Shown: positions 9,366 to 18,667, numbered from the stretch's first letter. The stretch is DNA of 64,000 bases from Aurantiacibacter odishensis (GCF_003605195.1 NZ_QYOS01000023.1:1-64000); one strand, 5' to 3'. Numbers and translations are program-made. The notes: a model not told the origin generated them from the letters alone.

Positions 9366-10379
9366 CTAGACCTCCAGATTGATCATCTTGCGAATGGCGA
9401 ACACGCCGACAAAGTACCACACGATCATGAGCGGGAACGAGATGTAGAAGATCGGGTCGGTGGCGACCTCAAGATAGAAATCCGGGTTGAGAGAGAAGAG
9501 CATCACGAATGTGATGACGGGCAGTGCCGTCAGGATCCATCCGGTCATTCGGCCTTCCGAACTCAGGGCGCGGATCTTCAGATAGAGGACCGCCCGTTCA
9601 CGGATGACATGCGCCAGGTTTTCGAGGATTTCCGCGAGATTGCCGCCAGTTTCGTTCTGCAACGAGAGCGATACGACGAACATCCTGATATCATCCAGGT
9701 CCCAGCGCTCGGCCATCGCGCTCAGCGCTTCGGTCAGTTCGGCACCGTAGGATACCTCGTCCGAAACGAGACCGAATTCACTGCCGATGGGATCTTCCAT
9801 TTCGTTCGTGAGAAGGTCGATCGCAGAGGCGACCGGATGCCCCGACCGCAGCGCCCGGACAAAGATATCGAGTCCGACAGGGAACTGATCCTGCATCTTC
9901 TTCCTCCGCCTCTGCGCGAGGAAGCTGATGATGAGGAGAGGGATACCGATAGCCACTGCGGCGGCGAAAGCCGTGATGAGTTGGATCACACCCAGTGTAA
10001 GGGCGTAGCTGGCAGACCATGCCAGGACCAGCACGGCGAGGAGCACGATCGCAAACGCCACGCCCATCACCAGCAACACTTGCATGGGGCTGTAGGGCAG
10101 AGACGCCATCATCAGGTTTCGCCTGAGGCTTCGGACAGCATTGCCCCAGATACCGGGCAGGTCCGGGCCGCGGTTCGGATCGTTCCTGAGTAGGAACGTC
10201 ATGATGCGCTCCCGGTCGGTCCCTTGCGCAATCATCTTGAGGCGCTTGTTTACCGCAGAAGCATAAGCCCGGTTTTCGACCCCCATTCGCAGGGCCACCT
10301 GGACAACAAGGAAGACCGTGGCAAAAATGGCCAGCAGGATGAAGAAGCGGCCAAGCGAGCTGTCCAGAAAGTCTATCAT
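9366..10379 (-). CDS. tadB: Tad inner-membrane platform protein TadB
   Basis: 337 residues of the type II secretion F family, with N-terminal membrane helices, a cytoplasmic F domain (FPVGLDIFVRALRSGHP ... LSLQNETGGNLAEILENL) and C-terminal helices. It pairs with TadC in the pilus platform. Its ATG overlaps the cpaF stop codon (ATGA). Length and motif order are normal for TadB. Confidence 0.93.
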   Translation of the reverse strand: MIDFLDSSLGRFFILLAIFATVFLVVQVALRMGVENRAYASAVNKRLKMIAQGTDRERIMTFLLRNDPNRGPDLPGIWGNAVRSLRRNLMMASLPYSPMQVLLVMGVAFAIVLLAVLVLAWSASYALTLGVIQLITAFAAAVAIGIPLLIISFLAQRRRKKMQDQFPVGLDIFVRALRSGHPVASAIDLLTNEMEDPIGSEFGLVSDEVSYGAELTEALSAMAERWDLDDIRMFVVSLSLQNETGGNLAEILENLAHVIRERAVLYLKIRALSSEGRMTGWILTALPVITFVMLFSLNPDFYLEVATDPIFYISFPLMIVWYFVGVFAIRKMINLEV

Positions 10380-11770
10380 CCGATTTTCAGCCCCGGCCTG
10401 AAGAGTTCCGGCGACATCTCGATCCCGTGCTCGAGTGCAAGGTTGAGGAACTTCGGACGAATTCCTGTCGCTTCGAACTGACCCAGAACAGTGCCGTCAT
10501 CCGCACGGCCCGATTGCTTGAAGCGGAAGATCTCCTGCATCGTGATGGTCTGGCCCTCCATCCCGCTGATTTCCGAAAGGCTGACGAGGCGACGCCTGCC
10601 ATCCGAATAGCGAGCGATCTGGATGATCACGTTGATTGCCGAGGCAATCTGTGAACGCGCTGCGGCGGCCGGGATATCGATACCGCTCATGCCGATCATT
10701 TGTTCGACACGCGAAAGCGCGTCGCGGGCAGTGTTGGCGTGCACGGTGGTCATCGATCCGTCGTGACCTGTGTTCATGGCCTGCAGCATGTCGAATGCCT
10801 CGCCGGCTCGAACCTCGCCCACGATGATGCGGTCGGGCCTCATGCGGAGCGCGTTCTTTACCAGGTCGCGCTGCGTTATCTCGCCGCGCCCTTCGATATT
10901 CGGCGGTCGCGTCTCGAGGCGGGCGACGTGTTCCTGCTGCAGTTGCAGTTCCGCCGAATCCTCGATCGTGACAATGCGTTCGCGGTTGGAAATGTAGGCC
11001 GAGAGCGCGTTCAGGAGCGTCGTCTTGCCCGAACCCGTACCCCCGGAGATGAGCACATTGCGGCGTGCCTGAACCACCCCCTTCATCACTTCGGCGACCT
11101 GCTCGGGGATACTCCCGATATCGACGAGGCGATCCAGGCTGTAAGGCCGTTTGGAAAACTTGCGGATCGACAACAGCGAGCCATCGATTGCCAGCGGTGC
11201 GACAATCGCGTTGACGCGCGAACCGTCGGCCAGCCTTGCATCGACGAACGGCGAGGACTCGTCGATACGGCGTCCGACCGCACTCACGATGCGCTGGATT
11301 ATCCGCATGAGGTGCTTCTCGTCCTGGAAACGAACCGGCACCTTCTCGAGCATGCCGGAACGCTCGACGAAGGTCGTCTTGTATCCGTTGACGAGAATAT
11401 CGGTAATCGTGTCATCCGCCAGCAGCGGTTCAAGCGGTCCCAGACCAAGAAGCTCGTCCAGGACCTCGTCGACAATCAGGGAGCGTTCCCGCGTATTCAG
11501 CGCGGCATTCTCTTCGGTCAGAAGATCGAGGATCAGGCTGCCGGCTTCCTCACCGATCTGTTCGCGCGACATCTTGTCGAGCATGGCAAGGTTGATGCGG
11601 TCGAGCAGCTTGCGATGGATGCTGGACTTGAGCTTCAGCCAGCGATCGACGTCCTCGGAGTTCTTTTTCTCGAGCGACGTGAGTTCTGGGATGCCCTCGG
11701 AGAAACCGCCGTCACTGTCCCCGGCGCTGGGGTCAGCGCCCTCGCCCTGACGTTTGACTTGCCATCTCAT
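10376..11770 (-). CDS. cpaF: Tad pilus assembly ATPase CpaF/TadA
   Basis: 464 residues from the ATG at 11770, which overlaps the cpaE stop (ATGA); the reading frame extends further upstream but only inside cpaE. It is a secretion ATPase of the CpaF/VirB11-like type, with Walker [11 protein letters not shown], an Asp/Glu box and a Walker B-like region ([23 protein letters not shown]), plus the SMTTVHANT His box. It powers extension, and probably retraction, of the Flp pilus. The N-terminal ~60 residues are polar and variable, as usual. Confidence 0.95.
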   Translation of the reverse strand: MRWQVKRQGEGADPSAGDSDGGFSEGIPELTSLEKKNSEDVDRWLKLKSSIHRKLLDRINLAMLDKMSREQIGEEAGSLILDLLTEENAALNTRERSLIVDEVLDELLGLGPLEPLLADDTITDILVNGYKTTFVERSGMLEKVPVRFQDEKHLMRIIQRIVSAVGRRIDESSPFVDARLADGSRVNAIVAPLAIDGSLLSIRKFSKRPYSLDRLVDIGSIPEQVAEVMKGVVQARRNVLISGGTGSGKTTLLNALSAYISNRERIVTIEDSAELQLQQEHVARLETRPPNIEGRGEITQRDLVKNALRMRPDRIIVGEVRAGEAFDMLQAMNTGHDGSMTTVHANTARDALSRVEQMIGMSGIDIPAAAARSQIASAINVIIQIARYSDGRRRLVSLSEISGMEGQTITMQEIFRFKQSGRADDGTVLGQFEATGIRPKFLNLALEHGIEMSPELFRPGLKIG

Positions 11771-12972
11771 GCGCCGTGCTCCCTGGAAATTCGATCCACA
11801 AGCATTTCCGTAAGCTTCGAAACTTCGGCATCGAACTTGTTCTTGCCCTGGATTTCCGAACACAGCATTCCCTGATCCTGGGCCGTCAGAATTTTCGATC
11901 CCTCGTTGGGAAGCCCGACCAGCACGTCTCGCTTGAGCGCCTCACGCACGTCGCGCAGGCTGATGCTGCCAAAAAGCTTCTTCTCGACCCGGTTGACTGC
12001 GACCGCGACTTTCGAGGCATTCACACCGACCGAATTGAAGAGTTCCAGCCATCTCTTGGCCTGTCGCAGGCTGGAAATCTCCAGCTCGACCACCATCAGG
12101 ATCTGCGAAGCTTCGAGGAGAGTGGAGAGGTTCCAGTTCGTCCAGTTCGCAGGCAGATCGATAAGCACGAAATCGAATTCCTGGCGCGCAAGCTTGATCA
12201 CACGCAAGAGCTGGTCGGAATCCACCGTCTCAAGGGGCTGGATGTCGAATGGCGCCGCGATCACGTGAATTCCGTCGTCACGCCGCATCGCCACGGATCG
12301 CAATACAGAGCTATCGAGGCGGTGCCCCGCCTCCAGCAGATCATCAAGGCTGCGTCGGGGCGTAACGCCGAGGTAGGGCGCTACAGACCCAGCCTGGATA
12401 TCCAGGTCGAGGATACATACCCCGCGACCGGACTGGCCCCACTCGAGCAAATGCTTCCCGAGGTGGGTGGTGACAGTCGTCGCGCCTTCACCTCCCCTCG
12501 ATTTGACCACGGCGATCAATGGGGCGAGTTCAGTTTCGGCCTCGACCTCGGAATAGCTGTCCTCGACAGCATTCGCGATCGAATCCAGCATTTCCTCCAG
12601 TTGAAACGGCACCGAGGCGATATCCTCGACGCCCTGGCGCAGCAGCACACGAACGGTCGAAACACCGGCATCGCGCAAACCGACAACCAGGGGAAGGTTC
12701 GGACGCAATCCACGAATCTGCTTGATGCGATCCATGGAGCTGGCAACGGCAGGGTCGACTTCGACAACCATCACCTGTGCGTCCTGAATGATTTCTTCCG
12801 GTATCTTGGCACCGGGCTCCATCTCGAAGATCTGCAACTGATCTGACGTGCGACTGTGAAAATCAGGCCGCAAGACCTCCAGCGCAGAGTCCGAGGCAAC
12901 AACCGACACTTTTGCCGGGATGCGCACTTTCCGATCTCCATCGCGAGTCAAGTTGAGACCTTCCCTTGTCAT
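11767..12972 (-). CDS. cpaE: Tad pilus localisation ATPase CpaE/TadZ
   Basis: 401 residues. Residues ~20-130 form an atypical receiver-like domain (AQVMVVEVDP ... IKQIRGLRPNLPLVVG). A ParA/MinD-like ATPase domain follows, with a deviant P-loop KSRGGEGATTV in which Ala replaces the second Lys, as in many CpaE proteins. CpaE/TadZ places the Tad machine at the cell pole. I chose the ATG at 12972 because GGAAAG lies 7 bp upstream. It follows the stop of an upstream 101-residue ORF by one base and overlaps cpaF at its end. Confidence 0.9.
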   Translation of the reverse strand: MTREGLNLTRDGDRKVRIPAKVSVVASDSALEVLRPDFHSRTSDQLQIFEMEPGAKIPEEIIQDAQVMVVEVDPAVASSMDRIKQIRGLRPNLPLVVGLRDAGVSTVRVLLRQGVEDIASVPFQLEEMLDSIANAVEDSYSEVEAETELAPLIAVVKSRGGEGATTVTTHLGKHLLEWGQSGRGVCILDLDIQAGSVAPYLGVTPRRSLDDLLEAGHRLDSSVLRSVAMRRDDGIHVIAAPFDIQPLETVDSDQLLRVIKLARQEFDFVLIDLPANWTNWNLSTLLEASQILMVVELEISSLRQAKRWLELFNSVGVNASKVAVAVNRVEKKLFGSISLRDVREALKRDVLVGLPNEGSKILTAQDQGMLCSEIQGKNKFDAEVSKLTEMLVDRISREHGA

Positions 12973-12973
12973 T

Positions 12974-13279
12974 TCACTTTCCGACAAATCCGAATGCTTC
13001 CAACACCTTCGAAGAAAGCGCAAATCTCTTCCTGTGCGACCTTAATTCCAAGTCTTGAAAGATTAACTGTCGAGAGTTCGATGTCCTGAACTCGGACAAA
13101 AACATTCCCATTGATGAACTGGCTTCAGACTTCGCGTTCACCGGCCGCGGCAATTCTTTTCCGGTACTTTCGGATTTTCCCTGCGAGGTCCTCGAAAGCC
13201 GTTCGCTATCGAGAGGCAGTGCGACCGGTGGAAAGCCTGAACCTACCTCTGCAACGTGAGATGATGTGGCTACGGTCAT
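12974..13279 (-). CDS. Unknown 101-residue protein between pilus lipoprotein and cpaE
   Basis: The ATG at 13279 has GGAAAG about 6 bp upstream, and the TGA ends one base before the cpaE ATG, so gene spacing supports a real gene. The product is polar, Ser/Arg-rich and soluble, without signal peptide, membrane segment or known motif. Tad operons often place cpaD or another lipoprotein here, but this one has no lipobox. It could instead be a leader region that only carries the cpaE ribosome-binding site. Confidence 0.45.
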   Translation of the reverse strand: MTVATSSHVAEVGSGFPPVALPLDSERLSRTSQGKSESTGKELPRPVNAKSEASSSMGMFLSEFRTSNSRQLIFQDLELRSHRKRFALSSKVLEAFGFVGK

Positions 13280-13307
13280 CAGGTCTTTCCGGATCCTTGC
13301 GACAACA

Positions 13308-13610
13308 TCAGTTGCCGCCGCCGCCTCCTCCGCCACGTCCACCTGTTACACCCGCCGTCGTGCTTGTCGCCGATGGGTCAGGCACCTCGTTGTTGCGATA
13401 GCGCTCGATTGCCGCCGCCGCGTGCTCTCCGCTCGTCGTCATCGGCTCGAGATACACAGGCTCGGGGTTTATGACCTGCGCCATCATCGTCTGGCGATTT
13501 GCTTCCCCGTAGACGCTGTCCCCTGGGTTCTGCAGCACGGAGTGCGTGGCACACCCGCTCAGCAGAAACGCCGTACCGCTTGCGGCCAGTAATTTCGCCT
13601 TAGTATTCAT
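13308..13610 (-). CDS. Small Tad-locus lipoprotein (CpaD position)
   Basis: 100 residues. The ATG at 13610 overlaps the end of cpaC by 11 bases. The N-terminus is a clean lipoprotein signal, with lipobox LLSGC and Cys20. The mature part is short, with a YLEPMTTSGEHAAAAIERYRNNEVPDP core and a glycine-rich tail that is nearly poly-Gly. It occupies the place of cpaD but is about half the usual length of CpaD (~220), so homology is uncertain. A role at the outer-membrane secretin is likely from context. Confidence 0.75.
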   Translation of the reverse strand: MNTKAKLLAASGTAFLLSGCATHSVLQNPGDSVYGEANRQTMMAQVINPEPVYLEPMTTSGEHAAAAIERYRNNEVPDPSATSTTAGVTGGRGGGGGGGN

Positions 13611-15015
13611 AGTCGCCCCCTTCGAAACTCTCTTCCGGCAGAGGTGCCGCGCGCCGCGAGGGGAGTGGATCTTCCCCCTCCCCCAGCAGGAAGATATCAA
13701 GCGGTTCGGGCGTCTCGACACGGTCCGTCGGCAAGTAGACCTGGTCGGGCCGGATCGGCTGAACCAGCCGCGGCGTCACCACGATAAGCAGTTCGGTCTC
13801 ACCCTTCTGGAATTCCGTTGAACGGAACAGCGAACCCAGGATCGGTATCGAACCAAGGATTGGAAGCTGGCGGACGACCGTTTCGTAATCTTCCTGCAAT
13901 AGGCCGGCGATGGCAAAACTCTCGCCATCTCGCAGTTCAATCACGGTGCTGGCACGGCGGGTCTGAAGCCCTGGAACGGTAATCCCGTTGAGAGTGACCG
14001 ACGATGCCGGATCGATGGAAGATACCTCGGGCCGCACGCGCAGGTTGATCGTATCGTCGGCGAGCACCGTCGGCACGAAGCCTAGGCTCACGCCGAACTG
14101 CTTGAATTGGATCGTGATCGTGCTGGAATCGTTGCTGCTGCCCTGTGTGACGGGGATGGGATATTCACCGCCGGCAAGGAAGGACGCCTCTTCGCCCGAC
14201 AGCGCGACAAGCGTCGGCTCTGCCAGCGTCCTGGCGAACCCCCGCCGCTCCAGTGCGGTCAGAATGCCCTCGATGTCGATATTGCCGATCGAGAAAAGCT
14301 GCGAGAAGACACCGAAGGAATCGGTTATCAGGCCTGCTCCTGCGTCCCCACCAATAGCCCCGTTGCCGGGCGAGAAGACGGCGCCGTCTCCAAACACGCC
14401 ATTGAAGCTTCCGCCTTGCGAAGTGCCGATACCGCGAATGCCGATCTCGTCCCGCACCTGTCGGCTGATTTCCGCAAAACGGACTTCGAGCATGACCTGC
14501 TGGCTGCTGCCGAGCGAGATCATGTTCACCACGTTGTCACCAGCATAAGTCGATGCCAGCCGCAGCGCCCTGTCGATTGCGCCGGCATCGGAAACGACGC
14601 CGGTCAACACCATCGAGGACCCTGAGATCGAAGCCTGGATGTTCGAATCGGGGATCAGGCGAGCCAGTTGCTGCTGATAGGCATCGACATCCGGCCCAAC
14701 GGCCACGTCGAGGACCGAAAGCACCCGCCCGCCTTCACCATAAAGCGTGAGACTTGTCGTGCCCATCGATTTGCCCAGAACATAAACCGACTGGCTGGTG
14801 AGAGGCAGGATATCCGCTATCTCGGAATTGCCGATCATCGCACGCGCGATCGGCCTGTCGACACTGATGACCCGGCTCTTGTTGAGCGGCAAGTCGATGG
14901 TCCCGCCATGAACGTCCTGGATTTCCGCCTGAGCGGCAGCCGGACCAGAAGAAACGGCGAGACCGAGACCCGCAATAGCGAGAGACGCGGCGATGAGAAA
15001 ATTAGCGCGAGCCAT
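13600..15015 (-). CDS. cpaC: Tad pilus secretin CpaC/RcpA
   Basis: 471 residues from the ATG at 15015, with GAGGTG ~8 bp upstream; an in-frame ATG at 15030 lies right on that motif and is less likely. A signal peptide (LIAASLAIAGLGLAVSSGPAAAQA) leads into the N-terminal pilus/secretin domain (VISVDRPIARAMIGNSEIADILP), a BON-like domain, and the secretin beta-domain (VALSGEEASFLAGGEYPIPV ... FGVSLGFVPTVL; TRRASTVIELRDGESFAIAGLL). It forms the outer-membrane channel for the Flp pilus. It overlaps cpaB by 14 bp. Confidence 0.94.
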   Translation of the reverse strand: MARANFLIAASLAIAGLGLAVSSGPAAAQAEIQDVHGGTIDLPLNKSRVISVDRPIARAMIGNSEIADILPLTSQSVYVLGKSMGTTSLTLYGEGGRVLSVLDVAVGPDVDAYQQQLARLIPDSNIQASISGSSMVLTGVVSDAGAIDRALRLASTYAGDNVVNMISLGSSQQVMLEVRFAEISRQVRDEIGIRGIGTSQGGSFNGVFGDGAVFSPGNGAIGGDAGAGLITDSFGVFSQLFSIGNIDIEGILTALERRGFARTLAEPTLVALSGEEASFLAGGEYPIPVTQGSSNDSSTITIQFKQFGVSLGFVPTVLADDTINLRVRPEVSSIDPASSVTLNGITVPGLQTRRASTVIELRDGESFAIAGLLQEDYETVVRQLPILGSIPILGSLFRSTEFQKGETELLIVVTPRLVQPIRPDQVYLPTDRVETPEPLDIFLLGEGEDPLPSRRAAPLPEESFEGGDYEY

Positions 15016-15865
15016 AACGCGGCACCTCATATTCTGCGGTTTCGGTTCCTCGGTTGATTGTCATGCGCGGCGCTGGAGGGGCGGCACGGGCCACCGTTGC
15101 TCCGGACGATTGTCGCGATGGCGAAGAACGCGCGGGAGAAGGATTGCTGGCCGCCCGGACACGAGCCTGCGGCGCGGCGAAATAGCCAAGGTCGGCAACG
15201 GTAACTCGCGGACGTGGGCCCATTTCCTGGTTCTCCACGTTGCGCAGGGCCAGCGACAGGCTCCCCACCTGGCGCGCCAACGTAATCCGCTGCGCAGAGA
15301 CGGGATCCAGCTGAAGCGTGGCAGTATCGACCACAGCCGGCTCATTGCTCTGATCATCGGCCCGCCTGTCGATCGCGAGTACGGGCACGTTTTCGAGAAG
15401 GACCGTGGTGATGTTGTCCCGCGTCAGCATCACGTCCACCACGTCACCCGGAAGCACGAAACCTGCGACACCGGAAACCTGGTTCACAGGGATGGAGACA
15501 GCCCGCATATCTACGGGAAGGTTGGCGGAGAGTGAGGCGCGCCCGGAAATCCTCGACTGGAGGATCGGCTCGCCAATCGCGATTGGCCGGATGGCGACCT
15601 GCCCCGGCTCAATTGCGGAAAGATCGTTGAAGGCCCCTTCGGGAACCGAGTTCGCAGGCCAACTGACAAGGCGGATGTTGTCGTTGTTCAGCGCAGTGCC
15701 GAACTCTAGCTCCTGCGAGGCGACCGCAACATTGACGAGTTCCTGCTGCTCGGCGATCGCCGCCTGCCGCTCCTCGACGCCGCTGAACCACGTGTTCGCA
15801 AGGTAAACCGCTAGTATGCCAAGCACACCGGCGACGACCAGAATGATTATGTTTCGCTGGTTCAT
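15002..15865 (-). CDS. cpaB: Tad pilus assembly protein CpaB/RcpC
   Basis: 287 residues. The ATG at 15865 has a GGGGGG run 5 bp upstream; a TTG one codon earlier is possible. There is one N-terminal membrane anchor, then the SAF/CpaB beta-clip region (ELEFGTALNNDNIRLVSWP ... AVSIPVNQVSGVAGFVLPGDVVDVML). The Pro/Ser/Ala-rich C-terminal tail is variable. It is a periplasmic partner of the secretin, possibly binding peptidoglycan. It is the first gene after the flp terminator. Confidence 0.92.
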   Translation of the reverse strand: MNQRNIIILVVAGVLGILAVYLANTWFSGVEERQAAIAEQQELVNVAVASQELEFGTALNNDNIRLVSWPANSVPEGAFNDLSAIEPGQVAIRPIAIGEPILQSRISGRASLSANLPVDMRAVSIPVNQVSGVAGFVLPGDVVDVMLTRDNITTVLLENVPVLAIDRRADDQSNEPAVVDTATLQLDPVSAQRITLARQVGSLSLALRNVENQEMGPRPRVTVADLGYFAAPQARVRAASNPSPARSSPSRQSSGATVARAAPPAPRMTINRGTETAEYEVPRYGSR

Positions 15866-15920
15866 CAAAACCCCCCTGATGAACGCGAAGCATGACTTAA
15901 AATTTTTGTTAACTCAACAT

Positions 15921-15954
15921 AAAAATCGGCCCGTCCCAAATAGGAACGGGCCGA
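15921..15954 (-). terminator. Rho-independent terminator/attenuator between flp and cpaB
   Basis: On the minus strand a 9-bp perfect stem (TCGGCCCGT pairing with ACGGGCCGA, positions 46-54 and 26-34 of this block) with an 11-nt loop is followed directly by five Ts. It lies 24 bp after the flp stop and 55 bp before cpaB. It should end most flp transcripts and let a fraction read through into the assembly genes. Confidence 0.85.
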
Positions 15955-15977
15955 CTCTTAATAGCAACAGCTACTGA

Positions 15978-16172
15978 TTAGAAGCTGGCGCAAGCACCCG
16001 AAGTACCGGCGTCAATACATGCCGCAGCACCGCTCATGGCGCCGCCGATCGATTCACCCAGCGCCAGGGCGCCGACCACGATGGCGATACCCACGATCAC
16101 GAGGATCAGAGCATATTCGGCAGCCGAAGCAGCGGACTCGTCGCGGACGAACAGGTTGATAAAGTTACGCAT
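15978..16172 (-). CDS. flp: Flp/Fap family type IVb pilin
   Basis: 64 residues. A short basic leader (MRNFINLFVRDE) precedes the Flp motif SAAEYALILVIVGIAIVVGAL, with the invariant Glu19-Tyr20 pair. Cleavage by CpaA is expected within the Ser-Ala-rich stretch just before; Ala/Ser stand where Gly is most common. The tail has two cysteines (CIDAGTSGAC) that could form a disulfide. A strong ribosome-binding site (GAGGGGAAATTTC-ATG) fits high expression. It is the major pilin, first gene of the tad cluster. Confidence 0.95.
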   Translation of the reverse strand: MRNFINLFVRDESAASAAEYALILVIVGIAIVVGALALGESIGGAMSGAAACIDAGTSGACASF

Positions 16173-16199
16173 GAAATTTCCCCTCTAAGTGCATTCAAT

Positions 16200-16216
16200 T
16201 CCGATCATTGATCGGA
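16200..16216. promoter_or_regulatory. Perfect 17-bp palindrome in the flp leader
   Basis: TCCGATCA-T-TGATCGGA, two 8-bp arms around one base, centred 36 bp upstream of the flp ATG. It could be an operator for a dimeric regulator or a hairpin in the 5' leader. No known box is recognised. Confidence 0.55.
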
Positions 16217-16640
16217 TCAAGACAATCCCGGCATCTATTTCCGGTTCGACAAAGCGGAGATCGGGTTGGATATTCTGCCCCCAGAACCCGGTTGGCTTGG
16301 TAACTGCCGTCCCGCTTCTGCCATTATGTTTTTCATAGACGCTTAATTTTCGGAAGGTATTTGTTAGTACCTCCATACTTTGTCGGGAATTCAATTACTT
16401 CATAAGGGCAAAAGTTACCAAGAATGGTAAACGTCCGGGCCGAGCCGCCCTCGACCCCAAATGGCGTGCTTGAAAGATTCGCGACTCGTGGCCTGCGCGT
16501 AGGGGCTTGCCAAAAGTCTCAGCGCCTTCGGCAAGCTAAAAACCGCTGCTATTGACATGAACTCATGCATTTACGATGAGAAAACATGTACTTGCGCTAT
16601 TTGTGGCAAGTAAATCCACCGCTGCAAAAGTATAGGGCCG
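16217..16640. other. Noncoding flp upstream region
   Basis: AT-richer stretch between flp and the PAP2-like gene, both on the minus strand. It must contain the flp promoter. A second imperfect inverted repeat (GGAAGGTA ... TACCTCC, ~16352-16374) is present. I see no protein-like frame with initiation signals and no certain promoter elements. Confidence 0.5.
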
Positions 16641-17714
16641 TCAAACGCGCTTCGCGACCGGCACGGATGTGCCGAGCAGGCGTGCCAGAAAAGCCTTCAC
16701 TGCAGCCCAGATGAGCAGCATGCCAACCGCGCTCACCACGCCGTCCAGAGCATAATGCCAGCCCAGGTGGACAGACCCGACAAAGATGACCGCGACATAG
16801 GCCCACATCAGCAATTTCAGCGCCGTCCTCTCCGGGAACTGATCCCTGACGACGAGAAGGGCCAGAACGGCAATGGCAACATGGAGCGAGGGCATGGCCG
16901 ATATGCCGCCTCCAAGCGCATCGGTTCCGGCGGATGCAAGCAGGTATTGCATTGCAGTGAGCGAGTGGAGACCTTCGCTGCCGCCAATCTCGTGCAAGCG
17001 CGCCATCAGAGGCGCAAAGTCATCGCGTCCGAAGAAATGTTCGTAGAAGCAGGGCCCGACCGAAGCCATTCCCGTCGCCAGCACAGCGCCCAGGCCGAGC
17101 CAGGCCAGCTGGTAGCAGATACCGGCCTGCAGCTGCATCCGGCGGTTCGGGCTCAGGCAAATCCAGCAGAGCAATCCGATGTTGACCAAGTGCCAGAGCC
17201 CGTAGATCACATCGATGACCCGCGTCGCGCCGGCACCCAGTACTGCATGAGTGTATCGCCACGCGTCCATGCCGAGTATCTGTCTCTCCAGGTCGACCAG
17301 TAAGGGATCGAGATAAAAGGGCTGAATCTGCGGGATCAGCTTCTTGAAGCGGGAAGCTGCTTCCAGCGTTTCCGGAACGGCGAGGAGCATCACCACCATG
17401 CCGAGCAGTGTGGGCCAATGAAGCCTGACGTCTTCTATTAGCTGGCGAGTGGGCTGCGGATGACGCTTCGCCACCAGGTAGAGCGGCCGCACCATGGCGA
17501 TCATGAATGCAATCGTTACCGAGAAGACCACGAAGGGGAAGCTCGCCTCACCCCATTCCGGCAGGACGTAGCGGCCTGAAAGGAAACGCAGCAGTGCGGC
17601 CGGCAAGATCGCCAATGCGACAACCACGCCGTACCCTGCCATGATACGCCAATTATCGGAGACAATATCAGCTAATGAAAGCCGGATCGGCTTTTTGGCC
17701 TGAAGCTCGGTCAT
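16641..17714 (-). CDS. PAP2/Aur1-like polytopic membrane enzyme (copy 1)
   Basis: 357 residues, about eight membrane segments. The C-terminal part has the PAP2 phosphatase/transferase motifs: SAMPSLHVA (motif 2, catalytic His) and GSVHLGWHYALDGVVS (motif 3, His and Asp). The closely spaced HxxxHYxxD form is that of the Aur1/inositol-phosphorylceramide-synthase branch of PAP2, so it may transfer a lipid head group rather than only hydrolyse one. It starts 13 bp after the M23 peptidase gene and is probably co-transcribed. The protein encoded at 18963 shares the same layout. Confidence 0.8.
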   Translation of the reverse strand: MTELQAKKPIRLSLADIVSDNWRIMAGYGVVVALAILPAALLRFLSGRYVLPEWGEASFPFVVFSVTIAFMIAMVRPLYLVAKRHPQPTRQLIEDVRLHWPTLLGMVVMLLAVPETLEAASRFKKLIPQIQPFYLDPLLVDLERQILGMDAWRYTHAVLGAGATRVIDVIYGLWHLVNIGLLCWICLSPNRRMQLQAGICYQLAWLGLGAVLATGMASVGPCFYEHFFGRDDFAPLMARLHEIGGSEGLHSLTAMQYLLASAGTDALGGGISAMPSLHVAIAVLALLVVRDQFPERTALKLLMWAYVAVIFVGSVHLGWHYALDGVVSAVGMLLIWAAVKAFLARLLGTSVPVAKRV

Positions 17715-17727
17715 GTTCTAATTCCGA

Positions 17728-18462
17728 CTACCTGCTGAGAGGATCGACGGCTCTGCCATTTACCCGAGTTTCGTAATGAAGATGTGAACCGGTCGTTCGT
17801 CCGGTCGCTCCGACATAGCCGATAACCTGGCCATTGGTGACGCGATCCCCCACCGAGACAGCTATGCGCGACATGTGTGCGTAGCGCGTTTCGAGGCCGG
17901 AGCCGTGATCAAGCTTCACCAGGAGGCCGTACCCGCCTGCCCTCCCGGCAAGAGTTACCGTGCCATCGCCGGTAGCCATGATCGGAGTTCCATAAGCCGC
18001 CCCGTAGTCGATGCCGGCATGCTGGCGCGTGACACCATCGATCGGGTGCCGCCGTGCGCCGTACCGGCTCGTTACGCGAAGGTTGGCCAGCGGTGCCCCG
18101 GCGATGACCGGAGCGGCGCCGATGATTACGATGGGTTTATCCGAAAACGAGGCGGCGGAGACTTCGTCGCCGAACTGTTCCCTAACTGCTTTCGTAGGAG
18201 CGCCAATGAGGTCCCCTCCCCGGCTGACCGTGAAAGACACGGTCGCGCCCTCGTGCAGAACAACGGCGTCCGAACTCAGTTCGGATGGCCTCAGCGCCCG
18301 TTCGCCACCGATCAGCGGGGCGCCGCTTATCCTGACCGATACCGCGGCCTCATCGTCAACCATTTCCGATTGGGCGAGTGCGGGGACGGCGGAAAAGAAC
18401 GGCAAGAAAAGCGCTGCAAGCCAGCACTTCGCCCTTGAGTGATCTTCAACCCGTGATGACAT
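17728..18462 (-). CDS. M23-family (LytM-like) peptidoglycan endopeptidase, secreted
   Basis: 244 residues. The N-terminal signal peptide ends at VPALAQS. The C-terminal M23 domain has the zinc-site motifs HAGIDYG (HxxxD) and HLHYETRVNG (HxH), plus the usual GRTTGSHLHYE context. The middle region (residues ~40-125) is a variable spacer. It would cut peptidoglycan cross-bridges or act as an amidase activator. The strong ribosome-binding site GAGGGGG supports the ATG at 18462. It is the first gene of a two-gene operon with the PAP2-like protein. Confidence 0.9.
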   Translation of the reverse strand: MSSRVEDHSRAKCWLAALFLPFFSAVPALAQSEMVDDEAAVSVRISGAPLIGGERALRPSELSSDAVVLHEGATVSFTVSRGGDLIGAPTKAVREQFGDEVSAASFSDKPIVIIGAAPVIAGAPLANLRVTSRYGARRHPIDGVTRQHAGIDYGAAYGTPIMATGDGTVTLAGRAGGYGLLVKLDHGSGLETRYAHMSRIAVSVGDRVTNGQVIGYVGATGRTTGSHLHYETRVNGRAVDPLSR

Positions 18463-18667
18463 TGTCGTCGCCCCCTCAAGCTTTGGCTTTGTTACATCAT
18501 TTCAGCCCGCTTGAGAAGTAGAGCGGAAGCATAGCTTCGAAAACTCGCAGTCTGGTGAGCTGGGCAGTCTATTCTAAAGCCGTTCTTAAGAACTTTTTTA
18601 CCATATTCATCTACCCCTGTTTCCAACAGCCGAGCGGCTATTCGCCGTGAGCCCAAGGAGACCTGAG

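Noticed and set aside
16185-16394. 69-codon minus-strand frame upstream of flp
   Set aside because: No ribosome-binding site, odd composition, and it covers the palindrome and likely promoter region.
18582-18593. GTTCTTAAGAAC palindrome followed by six Ts as a terminator
   Set aside because: The palindrome has no loop and is AT-rich, so no stable hairpin; left as a possible weak operator only.
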